The notes under the pieces: generated by a model
What the model was told of the DNA's origin: nothing
The model's input: only the letters and a program-made list of their open reading frames with translations
The model's database searches: none
Translations under genes and position numbers: made by a program
Shown: positions 21,451 through 31,880 of the stretch, piece after piece
Position numbering within the stretch: the first letter of the stretch is position 1
Layout of the letters: every line of letters begins with the position of its first letter
NCBI GenBank assembly: GCA_029204225.1
Contig: CM055098.1
Coordinates: forward strand, 24,743,367 to 24,807,366
Length of the DNA stretch: 64,000 nt
Source of the DNA: Diphasiastrum complanatum
Taxonomy: Eukaryota > Streptophyta > Lycopodiopsida > Lycopodiales > Lycopodiaceae
Direction: 5' to 3'

Positions 21451-22847
21451 ATGAGAATGAGGGATAGGTATTGTAGGTTACACGTATCTCAGCCTGCTGC
21501 TCCTAGACCAACTCCTCTAGATAGGATTGATCTTCCTACAAAGCGTCCTAGGAAACAGACAGCCCCCAAGAGAGCTTCGAAGAAAGTAAGGAGAGTAGAC
21601 ACCACAAATTTTGTGAAGCCTAATCCGGAATCCATTGTAGATAATGTTGCTATTGATAATGTTGTAAATATAGCTACATCTATTTTGGATACCCCTTTAA
21701 TTCCTGTAGATACTACACATCCACCTCCTCCTCCTCCAAATTTTAATACATACATAGATTTGGATGATTATCTTAAATTTGAGAAAGACATATCCAATGC
21801 TATAGATACAATTGGTACTCCTTTTTGTTTTAGACTAGATGAACTGATTTTAGTATTAATTTTAAAGTTCTAGATTGCTTGGATCTCAAAGACAGACGGG
21901 CTTTTATCAATGATCCTGTGATAGAGTCCGGGCTTACACTCTTGCAATATGACATTACAAGAGATTCATCCAATGAGTTGTTGGTGCTGAGTAACTTTCT
22001 GCTTCAGGCCTTCAAGGAGAATAATGACACATTGTCACAGTGTCTGACAAGTGGATTCACACCAGCAACAAAGTATCTGCTCATCCCTTATCATACGAAA
22101 TAAGATATATCAAATGCTTCTTGTTATTTTATGCATTAACATTGGCATTGTCAATGGAAATAGTTCTCATAATTGTAGCTGAAAAAATTTCAATCTTATT
22201 TTGCAGTGACCACTGAAGTTTGAACCTGATCTCTATTAAGAGATCTGTAGATAATATTATTAAAGATTTTTGTGTCAAGATGAATTCGTCGAGAAATACG
22301 CATAAGGATGTAGATATATACCTTCCATATCTAAGTAAATATATTCCTACAGATGTTCCCCATTCCGTCGATTGGCAGATCGTCAGTTTGGAGGTAAACT
22401 TTGTCTTTCTTAATAGCATTTTGAAATCAGTATTCTAATGTAATTGTTTCATTCTAATTCATTCTGTTTCATAATTGATTTCTTGTGTGCTAAATTATTT
22501 TGCAGTCACCCTAGCAAAATGATTCATTCAGTTGTGGGTGGTACACATTATACGATGCAAAGTTATTTTTTGAGTGGTTCAACCTTCAGCAAGATGTTGA
22601 TATTTCTAAGGTAATAAATTCCGTTTATTCTTATTTTGGAATCATGATTAGTTTTCTATTTTGTTGATGTTTTTGGCCATTACTAATACATGAATGTTCT
22701 ATTTTGGAGTTTACACTTCCTGAGTACACATCAAGCCAGGTGTACAGACTTAGACAAGAAATTATCCCGAGTATACTGGCTAGGGCAAGGCTTCAGCCTC
22801 CCATTATTGAAGATGGTGCAAAGGATGATGTACTTACACTAAATTAA
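21451..22847 (+). pseudogene. Ulp1-like SUMO protease (peptidase C48) pseudogene with readable exons
   Basis: Exon 1 (21451-22099, shift near 21843) starts with a basic, Pro-containing region and ends in KYLLIPYHT. Exon 2 (22207-22393) begins so that the join gives Asn-Asp-His-(Trp), the C48 histidine motif. Exon 3 (22506-22610) holds NDSFSCGWYTLYDAKLFF with the catalytic Cys. Exon 4 (22710-22847) ends ...VLTLN and TAA. Introns 22394-22505 and 22611-22709 are GT-AG; intron 22100-22206 has ATAAGA where GTAAGA is expected. The Trp after His is TGA (22214), and TAG (22512) stands before QNDSF. The catalytic Asp is not clear. Ulp1 domains remove SUMO and are common passengers of plant transposons. 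Confidence 0.85.
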
Positions 22848-23339
22848 GATCAAAACAAATATCAATAGCATAGAACAAAAATACATGTATAGAATTCATA
22901 GAAAAATATACATTGATATATCAAATGCTGTTCCAGTTTATAAATTTGGGAGCACAAAATACATATACTGATGCCCAACTTGGGCTTTCATTTATTGAAT
23001 GAAAGAGTGTATACACAGATTTTTACTAAAGTTTATTTGAAACTATTGTTCTCCCACAATGGTGATTGTTGTAGGTAAATCTTTGCAGCACATTATCAGC
23101 TCATGTCTTTTTTGCATCTGTGACATGGCAAATATTAGTGAATGTGCAATTGTAAATGATGACATTTTCTATTATTTTGTTCTATTTTGAAATGAAAATA
23201 AACATAAAGTGTTTACGAGTCTTCCGTTGATGATAAATCTGAAATATGTTGGTAGATTGGTTTGTAATATCATGAGCTCTGTTATGATAAAATCAAGCTT
23301 GCAATGCTCTTCCACCTCAACGATAGTCAAATATTCCTC
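22848..23339. other. Non-coding spacer after Ulp1 pseudogene
   Basis: AT-rich sequence without a recognised feature. It may contain the 3' untranslated regions of the two converging gene remnants. Confidence 0.4.
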
Positions 23340-24412
23340 ATTGTAGATAATGCTTATCTCCATTCGGTTTGTGTGACCATTTAGTTCAAAGTCTTGATCC
23401 AGTGGTAGCCATGTACCTTCAGTTTTCTTGTATCTCTGGTAGCTAAAGTGAGACTGAGCATTTGCTTTTCGATATGATAACGAAAGATCATTGAGGACTT
23501 TTTAATCCTGCATTCTATGTCATTATTTGTTTTACTATCCCAGCCTTGATCCATGAGATCTGGCAAAGTCTCATCAGATAAATCCTTGCAAACCAATAAG
23601 GTTGGTGTCCTACAAACACTAGCACTCGAGAAAAAATCAACAAATATATATAATGAGATAAACCAACTTAGGTGAATAATTTTTGAGCCTGTGCTTATCT
23701 TCATAGCATTTCTAATATCAATGAGTAGCTTGCATCTCAAGGATTCAGAAACAATGTTGTCAGGAGTAGGCCACTCATCACTTTGAAAACTAGGCAGTGG
23801 AATTGCTTCGAGCTTGCCAAAACTTCCATCTGTTTGTGGCGTATATAAAGATTCCTAAAATAGATACCACAATCTGCAAGTTCATTTGCACTTCTTCCTC
23901 TGTATTGCAGCTTTCCAACATCAGAGTGAATCACGTCTAATATTCCTGCAAGTGATTGTGCGGGCTCCCATTCACTTATGCATGATGGATATAAATCTGA
24001 CTGAAAAAAACAATGTTGAAATATTTAAATCATAATCTGAAGAGCATCAATAAAGAAAATCACCTATGATTGCTGTAAGAGTGCATATGTTTTGATATAC
24101 TTACAATTACATTTTTGATGATCATGAGGATTGAGATCATGTGTTTTGATTTCTGAATGCATATATACATGTTGTACTAGGACTTCTGATATAGGTTGAC
24201 CTCTCGGGGTAGTCTTAAACTCCAAAATTTTTGCTTTCCAATAAGATTTGTAAGTCATTTTTGCTCTTTTTTTTGGTCAAAAATTGCCCTTTGATGATGG
24301 ATGCAGCAATACCCATGAGTTCTTCGTATATTTTGTTGGCTTCTAGTTATCAGCTTCATCTTTCTCATTGTAAAGAATCACAAACTCGATTGTAGATTTG
24401 GGTCTTGCCATT
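23340..24412 (-). pseudogene. Unidentified spliced gene remnant
   Basis: On the minus strand an ATG at about 24412 begins MARPKSTIEFVILYNEKDE and runs, with two stops, to a strong GTAAGT donor at 24104. A polypyrimidine tract and CAG acceptor lie at 24001. The next block (24000-23737) includes ISEWEPAQSLAG and YRGRSANELADCGIYFRN. The last block (23740-23381) contains LLVCKDLSDETLPDLMDQGWDS. The reading frames at the splice do not agree without a shift. No domain is recognised. The gene converges on the Ulp1 pseudogene. Confidence 0.4.
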
Positions 24413-24760
24413 GCTATTTTTAAAGCTTGGGTGCCAAAAATCTCTCTGATATGATACTTAATTTCAATTATTCATATCACATTTAATCACGGCGAATGCC
24501 AACATAGTCACAGTTACTGCGTATACCATATTTTATGTAATTGTACATACTATATTTCTATAACTGTAACTAGTATAGTTAGAAAATTTCATTATACTAA
24601 CCAGCATAGTCAAGTAAATTTAACTTGAGGTATTGACATCGGGCAGATTAGCACATGTAGGGTAGGAAGAAGAAACCAATGAGATACGTCCATGTTGTCC
24701 GGACACAAATTTCAAAGTCTTCTGTATTGCATTTTTATTTTTTAGTTAATTTGAACTACG
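24413..24760. other. AT-rich spacer
   Basis: Nothing coding is recognised. The strings TATACCATATTTTATG and TATTTCTATAACTG could be promoter-like for the minus-strand remnant, but this is only composition. Confidence 0.25.
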
Positions 24761-25600
24761 TTATATAGATTCCAAATCTGTGCATTTTGATTGGGCTTGG
24801 TGATGGTCGAAACTAAAGAAAAGAAATAAAAGTATCTTTACAAAGGGTCTTTTTGATATTGAGAACTCCTCTAATGAAATGTCCCTATTGAAGACCACAT
24901 GCGTGAGTTGCCTCATGCGAGTGATGATGCGACCACTGTAGTCATCCTCCACTATGTGCTTCTCCACATCTATGTCATAGGATGGCAAGACGTCAGCTAA
25001 TGGAGAGGTGACAAAGGGAGTGTCAAGAGGAGTGGGGGAGTTGACTACAAAGGGAATGATTCGGGGAGGAGTTTGAAGATGATCACGAGAAGAGTGGGGA
25101 GGGGTATAAAGGGGAGAAGGTTGGGGAGGAGTTTGGGCGGGAGTGTAACCAACAGGGGTTTGAATGGGAGAAGAAATGGGTGGAGTGACCTAGCAAGAGG
25201 GTTCACGGTGCCATGGAGAAAAAATGTGAGGATAGAGTGTGGGGGTGTTGGGATAATCAAATGTGACAGATGCAGGAGTCAAAGTATCACATGCCATCTG
25301 CGTTGCTCCTTGAGTTAGGGTTTCTTGAAGTAAGAAAGACCTATGACGAGGCCTGCTATATGGACGTGCTGGACTAGAGGCCGCATGAAGCACGACATCA
25401 TTGGCATCATCGCCACAACAGGAGCCGTCGTTGAGGCGACTCCTCCTACGATCGCTCTTTTTCTGGCTGGAATATTGAGAAGAGGCACTGGCATTAGAGT
25501 GCGCGGGGGAGGGACTCCCGCCGGATAGACCCTCGTGGAAGGGGGAACACCTCGATCGGAGGGTTGTGGGGACTGGATCTCCTCAGAATGAGATGATGTG
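24761..25600 (-). CDS. Pro/Ser-rich open frame of unknown function
   Basis: One minus-strand frame is open from about 25600 to 24761 with a single TAG near 25195. It begins with a Ser-rich, basic part (QKKSDRRRSRLND, NLS-like), passes through a long Pro/Thr/Ser-rich part (for example QTPVGYTPAQTPPQPSP) and ends in a charged part (VEKHIVEDDYSGRIITRMRQ). A GTAAAG donor-like site follows SKRPF near 24842. It is GC-richer than its surroundings. It could be the linker of a retroelement polyprotein or a host gene exon; no family is recognised. Confidence 0.4.
25096..25126 (+). other. Potential G-quadruplex
   Basis: Four runs of four G occur within 31 bases (GGGG at 25096, 25101, 25111 and 25123; loops 1, 6 and 8). 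It lies in the sequence opposite the Pro-rich frame. Confidence 0.6.
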
Positions 25601-25629
25601 TACTACCTACCTGAACTTCGTGCATCCCA

Positions 25630-26320
25630 CTGGTCTTATCACACACAAGATGAATGGATCCAAATATTATTTGTGGAAATAAAAGATGAAGACCTTGCTA
25701 ATCACTAGCGAATTATGGGATGTTGTTACAAGTACAGAAGTAAAACCTAAAGATGACGACTCAAAGTGAAAATCGAAGGACTGTAAAGCTTTCGTGCTTA
25801 TTATCCTCAATATATTAGATACACAGATTGGACACATAGCTGAAGCTAAAATGTCAAGAGACGTTTGGGACATTTTGAACTCACTATATGACGTGAGGGA
25901 CGTCACTACTAAGTTACATCTACGAAGAAAATTCTTCACATTCAAAATGTCTATTGGTGATTCACTTCAGAGTCACATTAACCAGTTTAAGAATCTCTTG
26001 CAAGAGATACCCACTGTCGGACCAGTCATAGACGATCAAGACACGATTATGAAATTGCTTTCAAGCTTGCCCTCTACATATGAGAACTGAGTGATGATCA
26101 TATCGACACACTTAGATTTATCTCTTACTAGAATTATCACTACGTTGCTGCAAGAAGATAATCAAAGAAGTCAAGACACTCCGTCTACTTCCTCCTCTCA
26201 GGTTCTATATGTCAACAAAGGCTCTAAATGACAGAAGAAGAAAAACTCCAAGAAGGTTGCAATGAATCAGAAACAGACTCAAGGTCAAGAACAATCATCA
26301 AATTCACAAATGAAGAAGAA
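25630..26320 (+). pseudogene. Copia Gag fragment, family 2
   Basis: The frame reads KMNGSKYYLWK with stops at WK*KMK and SK*KSK, then is open through AKMSRDVWDILNSLYDVRD, LHLRRKFFTFKMSIGDSLQ and FKNLLQEIPTVGPVIDDQD. A Lys/Gln-rich tail ends at KKKMF. This is UBN2-type Gag. The CCHC knuckle that follows KKKMF in the second copy (35.6-36.1 kb) is absent here, because at 26321 the sequence switches to a different copia family. Confidence 0.85.
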
Positions 26321-26800
26321 GATGTTTTCATTAAAGAGCATCTATGAATCCAATAATACTTCAAGAATCCTCATGCTAAGAAATCAAGTTTTCCACTTAC
26401 ATGCAAGTGGTTTCTTCCCTCTTGGAAGATTTACAAGATTCCAAATATGATTTTCTTCTAATTCATACTCTACTTGCATTGCATCTCTCCAAACTTTAGA
26501 TTTATATGCTTCTTCAAAAGATGATGGTTCTTCAAGCAATGTAGCTAAGAAGGAGTAAGAGGTAGAAGGTGCAGAGTCTTCCTTTTGCTTTCCCTTGTCC
26601 ACATAGGTGAGCCTTGAGGGCTCGGTGTTGCTTCTTGATAATCTTCTCGGCCTCTTTTGACTTGGATCCATGTCTCTATCCTCGGGTTTGTCAAGATCCT
26701 CCTCGGGTTTGTCAAGATCTTCAATGCACAATGGGTTAGATCCATTTGACAAGCTCTTAGCAAATTGTGACTCATCAAAACACTCCCTCTTCAACTAGTT
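26321..26800 (-). pseudogene. Chimeric junction: foreign gag snippet and inverted integrase-RT linker
   Basis: At 26321-26395, plus strand, SLKSIYESNNTSRILMLRNQ is a Gag piece of the family seen at 14.1 kb. It abuts a minus-strand copia linker and RT start (26794-26384). That part has a Ser/Pro-rich region, a 21-base tandem duplication coding DLDKPEE twice, and ends VWRDAMQVEYELEENHIWNLVNLPRGKKPLACKWK. At about 26785 the minus-strand linker is fused to the polypurine-tract sequence GAAGAGGGAG that normally ends pol. Three pieces from copia elements are thus joined in 500 bases. Confidence 0.75.
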
Positions 26801-27599
26801 TTAGCATGGACTTTGATAACTCTCCAAGATATTGCAATCCCTTAGTAGGCAAAGGGAGAGCCTGATGTAGTGATTGCATAAGCAGTGAAAATGTACTCTA
26901 GAAAACCGGGATTTGGTCACCCATAGGGTGTATGCATGGCAACACATTCATTCATAAGCATAGAGCAAGATACATGCCTACAGCAGAAAAGATCTACTGT
27001 TGGCAATATATTGCATAACTCTCACACAATGTATGTGAAACCACACTACAAAACCAGTGATCTATAGTTGTCAACAACTTAGTTTTTTGGAGGGCACATT
27101 TCCATTAACATGCATCGCTTCATTTATTGATGGAATCAACTAAAACATGGAAGCCAATACCTTGTAGATCATTGATCTACTGCTATTAGTAACTAGGTGA
27201 AAGTACGGACATCAATGTGAGTTGCTTCAATAGCTATGAAGACAATGCTCATAGTGTAAACAAATAGCATTAATGCAGAGAATGCATAAAGAATGTATGT
27301 GGATCGATGGCCAATGACCAATCTCATACCCGAGGGATCATTTTTTTAAGCTCCAATAATCAAGGTGATTGTTTGTAGTCCAATGCTCCTCTCTAGGTGT
27401 CAAACCTACTTGCTTTGTCACAAGAGATAGCTCCACATGTCACAATATGTGTGACTGGGTCCTAACAAGGTTATGAATTACATTACTGGCCTTGTTTGGA
27501 ATAACGAGGCATAACTAATAATCTTGCTTACCGGAGTACTAGAGGTATTCAGGTCTAGGATTATGCCGAATCCTATGTATAGGACATGGACGTAACAAT
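26801..27599. other. Unassigned region next to RNase H remnant
   Basis: The first 25 bases are the reverse of a copia pol end. The remainder has no recognised frame; it may be a highly decayed part of the family 2 element ending at 27870. Confidence 0.3.
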
Positions 27600-27870
27600 C
27601 CTCTACTCCAAGAAATTCATAAACTCTATACAAAGAGCCTCTACTGAGGCTCATATATGTCTTTAAGCTACAACATCACATGGCGGTAAATGAAGTCTCA
27701 CATTATAAGTGAGGGCCATTTCACAGCATCAAGTGATAACATTGTCATGGACTTAAGTCGAATGCAAGATATGACAGCATATATTTTTACCAAAGCATTA
27801 AGCTTGGATGCACACAAGAAATTTTGTGCAGAACTAAGTTTGAAGGTCAAAGCATTCATGGATTCAGATT
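27600..27870 (+). pseudogene. Copia RNase H C-terminal remnant, family 2
   Basis: SKKFINSIQRASTEAHI (the SSTEAEY motif region) is followed by a decayed part. Then MQDMTAYIFTKALSLDAHKKF is read in one frame, ending in a stop right before the polypurine tract AAGGGGGAG (27871-27879). The same C-terminal wording occurs at 34490-34587. Confidence 0.8.
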
Positions 27871-27879
27871 AAGGGGGAG

Positions 27880-28500
27880 TGTTGGATTATTCTCCTGATG
27901 ATTGAGTAATCGTTTTTAATTTTCATCCACTACATTACCTAGCTCTGCAGTTTTATGCATGTTTCTACACAATCTGTAGAGGTACACAAAATTCGCCCAC
28001 AAGTGAATTTCCAGGAGATACCAACTGGACGGTGGATTCCAGCTCACTACGGCCACCTGGCCATTATGATCTACAACCTAATCAGCTGTCCTACTATGGA
28101 CGCCCATTTTTGCTTAGTATAAATAACTGATCATACGTCTATTATTTCATTCATTCATGCAATGCATTAAAGTAAAATTTAGCAGCTCTCTCAAGCTTTT
28201 AAGCTTGAACACTCTTGAGCATTATAGCTTAGTTCTTTAGAGTTCTTTTAGAGTTTTGCTATTAGCACTTATTGCTTATCAGCATAAGTGCAAATCAGAG
28301 AGATTTTTTAGAGGTAGCTTAGAGTACACGATTTCTATCCGCAATTGTCTTTTGCTCATCATTTTGTTGAATCAATCTATCCTTTATTGCGTTCAGTATC
28401 ATCTTTGTTATCTCATATTGCTTTTGTCTGATAATTCAATTCTTCATTGTTTCCGTAATTTTAAACTTAGTTGCTAAAAGATTGAATGTGACTCTTGTCA
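27880..28500 (+). mobile_element. Family 2 LTR (3' LTR)
   Basis: It begins TGTTGGATTATTCTCC directly after the polypurine tract and aligns with the LTR at 34595. It contains TATAAATAACTG near 28119-28130, a probable promoter. The right end is approximate: similarity to the other copy fades near 28500 and no PBS follows. Confidence 0.75.
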
Positions 28501-28623
28501 TTATATTTTGTTCAAAATTGATAGGCGTAGTCATGCATTAGGAAAGCAGGCTCATTCCATTGCGCTCGATAAGTCATTCACAAACTTCGACTTGTCATTA
28601 TTGCATTATCACCTCTTTCCAAC

Positions 28624-28629
<6 letters not shown>
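28501..28629. other. Short spacer before the TA microsatellite
   Basis: No feature recognised; it may hold the last bases of the LTR. Confidence 0.3.

Positions 28630-28706
<77 letters not shown>
28630..28706 (+). repeat. (TA)38 microsatellite
   Basis: An uninterrupted run of about 38 TA dinucleotides. Tyr-Ile repeats read on both strands here are artefacts of this run. Confidence 0.98.
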
Positions 28707-28707
<1 letters not shown>

Positions 28708-30360
28708 CTATTTATCGTTTTGGACACATGCATGTGCATGGGGGTTGAGGATGTATGGAGTGGACACCCCATACATTCTCTTTTGACACATTTTTTAGTT
28801 ATAACTTTTGTTTATGTATGGGGAAAGTGCATGTCCCCTCACATATATACATTCATGTGCATTGAGGGTAGGGCCCGTAAATGAATGGATTTAATGTGGA
28901 AGATTTTAAAAATTCAACTTTTAAGTTTTAGTCTTTTTGAACTTTGAAGTAATTTTAGAACTCAGACTTTGCACTTCTTTGAAGTTTAGATTTTTGTGAA
29001 CTATTAAGTTTAAAAAAGATGTGGACACAAGAATCTATGTAATGTGAAAGTTTAAGTAAATGGACACAAGAATCTATGTAATTGTAAAAGTTTAAGTAAA
29101 TGGACACAATCTAAATAATCTAATTAAGGTGAAAGTATTAAAAGTTCAACTAACTCTTTAAATTTAAGTCCTTTGTGAACTTTGAGTTTTATTTATGTGT
29201 AGAGATGCTTGGGAATTGTGTGAATTCATTCTTATGGTTTCTGAAGCCTTCCGTTTGAAGTAGAATGATCTACATGTGTAGATCCACTTCCTTGTTCAAA
29301 TCTGTTTTTTTTGAACTGAGCAATTTGCATGAATCCATAATGTTTTGAATAGATTTGATTCAGATCAGAATTTTGTTGATATATTGATGAGGAATCAATT
29401 TATCTTGGGAAATCAACTAATTGTTGCCAGAAATCTTGAATTAAATGATTGCTTGTGGAAGATTTGAGAGATTAATCCTTAATCAAAGTTTTGGTCGATT
29501 CTGGAAGGGTTTTTTTGTAAATCTACCTAAATTGACAGTTGAGAATGAATTACCTATTCTTATGACCTTAATTGGGAGAATCTTTGGAGAATAATTCTTT
29601 TATCCTAACTGCTATGTCTATGTGATTGGATCCATGGATTTAGGATTGGCAAGAAAATACCGTTCTTCATGTTCTTCATGGTGATTTTCTCTAGGCTAGT
29701 GCCCGGTAAATGAAAATTTGATTTCTAGGTACCGTGCTTTTTATCCGTTTAACTTTGGAATAGGAATATTCTCAATTAAATGGTAATTTTTGTTGTTCTT
29801 CCTTTTGGACTTGGTGATGCACCAATAAGCTTGTCCTAAATGATTTTGATCTTTAGGACTAGGCAATTTAAGCTTTTTGGATACTTGTAAAAGTGAACAA
29901 TGGAATAAGGTCATAATTTTTGAGAGGTAGCTCTATATTCGGGTTTCGAATATTGTTAAAGAGTACTTGAAAACCAAATTTTATGGACTTTTCATTAAGT
30001 TTAGGCAACTTTAACGAAGTAATGAAAATGAATTGGTGTGGTCAAAAGGGAAGTAGCCTAGCATTTACTTGTGTCAATGGAATTTTCGAAGACCTTCGCT
30101 AAAAGAATTTTCGGGTGATCGAAAGATCTAAGGGAGGAAGAAAATGAGACACCTGAGTAGGTATATGTGATAGTGTTGTGTAATTTCGGTTGGTTAAGAA
30201 TCCCTGTAAAGAAATTGCATAACACCGGCTTTTTGAATTTATTTTGAATATCTATAGACCATGAGTTGACCCTATTTGTTATTGGAAATTGTGACATGGA
30301 AAGAAAATGACACTTGGTTCACATTTGTACTACAAAGCAACTTATTCCTAAGAGTTGTAA
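28707..30360. other. AT-rich region without recognised genes
   Basis: No coding frame with a recognisable motif is present. There is a short direct repeat around GGACACAAGAATCTATGTAA (about 29024 and 29063) and a TTGAACTTTGAAG-like theme, suggesting a decayed repeat. An unsupported open stretch of 79 codons at 30058-30297 is not called. Confidence 0.35.
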
Positions 30361-30820
30361 CTCTCAGATGGTAGGAATTCGGGTGTATAGTACCAACCAG
30401 ATGGGTTGTTTTATGTGACAATAAAGCCATGTGCAGATTCTTGTTAAATCACAATTTTGAATTGGATTATTGCGATCCATTAGAAACAAATTTGGGGGTA
30501 CTCCAGTATTTGGTGGAATAGATATGTGCATATCTGATATTGGAAATCCAGATAGAGGTTTTCCCGCAGAACTCTTCTGATGTGGAAGCTGAGCTGCCTG
30601 GCACATATCTTGCTGGCGCTCTTCATGGTCATCTTGACCTTCTAGGAGATCCTTCTGAAACAGCTATGTCTTTGTCCTTGTCTGCTCTGCTCAGTCCAGA
30701 ACCATCTTGGTTTACAAGAACTGTGGCGGCAGGTTGCCTCTCGAATCTTTCTTCATCAGATTCGTTGCTTGAATGGGAGAGGACTTGAAAATCTTTGTTT
30801 TTGTGTTCGTCTGTTGCTCC
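30361..30820 (-). other. Probable linker region downstream of element D integrase
   Basis: Downstream (minus sense) of the recognisable integrase, no GRTPFE- or FGC-type motifs are seen. The plus strand is open for 82 codons (30540-30788), but with no known domain. It is either a diverged integrase-RT linker or foreign sequence joined after a deletion. Confidence 0.3.
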
Positions 30821-31880
30821 CTGGAGCTTTCGAGTATGCCATCATGCATCTGGCTGCTTCCATTAGGGTCCTGTTCTTTTGTTCAGCAACACCATTGTGT
30901 TACGGTGTCTAGGTTGCAGTTCTTTTGTGAATGATGCCACGATCATTGTAGAAGTCAGTGAAGCGATTTGAGATATATTTGCCATCTCAATCTGTTCTGA
31001 TCTGCTTCACTTTTTTGCCTGTGCATCTTTCTGCCCAATTCACATATTCTGTGAATTTATCGAGCGCTTCAAATTTATTCTGAATAAAGTACACTCTGGC
31101 AAATTCACTATAGTCATCAATGAAGGTAATATAATATTTCGAATCTCCTACTGAGATCATGTTGAATGGTCGACAAATGTCAGAATGCACTAGCTCCAAA
31201 ATCTTTGTCGTTCTGTAGGAGTCTTTGACGAATGGAGTGCACGACATCTTGCCTTTCAAACATGCATCACAGGTGGTCGATCTGGTTGCATACGACATGC
31301 TAACCCCTGTTATCGCTCCATGATTGCTTGTCTGGTAAAGGGCCATTGAATTCATGTGGCAGAGTCTTCTGTGCCACAAAGTGTCTGGCGAGTTGTCATG
31401 AGTCTGATGCACCTGATCTTCAGGTAGGCGTACCTTCAGATGATATAGGTTACCTTTCCTTCTGCCTTGAGCGATGAGAGTACTGGTACTGGCATCAATC
31501 ACGTTGCATGCTTCGTTAGAAAATGTCACACACATTTCTGCATTTGCTATTCTTGCTACAAAGAGCAAGTCTTGTTGCAGAGTAGGCATGAATAGAACGT
31601 CTTCGAGTCATCTGTCTCTGCCGTTGGTGTTGAGCCATAGAGAACCAATGCGATTCACTTGATGTTTAGATCCATCTCCAAGAACTATGAATCTTGAAGG
31701 ATCTGCACTTCTGAAATCAGACATTATTCGTCTTGATGTCATGAAGTGTGAGGTGGCTCCTGAATCTAGGATCACCTCGTGTGTGTCAGATGTTGATGCT
31801 GCACACATGTCTTCAAAGATAGGCACAATTTTTGTTCGCTCTTTCTTCGCCCATCCTCGAGCTCTTGGGCTCCTCAACAT
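30820..31880 (-). pseudogene. Element D protease, pre-integrase and integrase (SIRE-like copia)
   Basis: ILDSGATSHFM carries the protease active site. A TGA near 31608 interrupts the frame, which continues with EDVLFMPTLQQDLLFVA. The zinc region reads LWHRRLCHMNSM...CDACLKGK. Integrase motifs are HSDICRPF, FIDDYSEF, IRTD followed by a stop before DGKYI, and NGVAEQKNRTL with the catalytic Glu. Further stops flank TP before HNGVAEQ. A frameshift near 31850 separates it from gag. Integrase is lost after about 30820. Confidence 0.88.

Noticed and set aside
24761-25600. Assignment of the Pro-rich frame to a known transcription factor
   Set aside because: Only low-complexity composition and a basic patch are seen; no DNA-binding domain is recognisable.
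28508-28786. Open frames with long Tyr-Ile repeats on both strands
   Set aside because: They are translations of the (TA)38 microsatellite and carry no other coding evidence.
30540-30788. 82-codon plus-strand frame as a separate gene
   Set aside because: Continuous with the minus-strand element D; no motif or start context, and most likely antisense to linker sequence.
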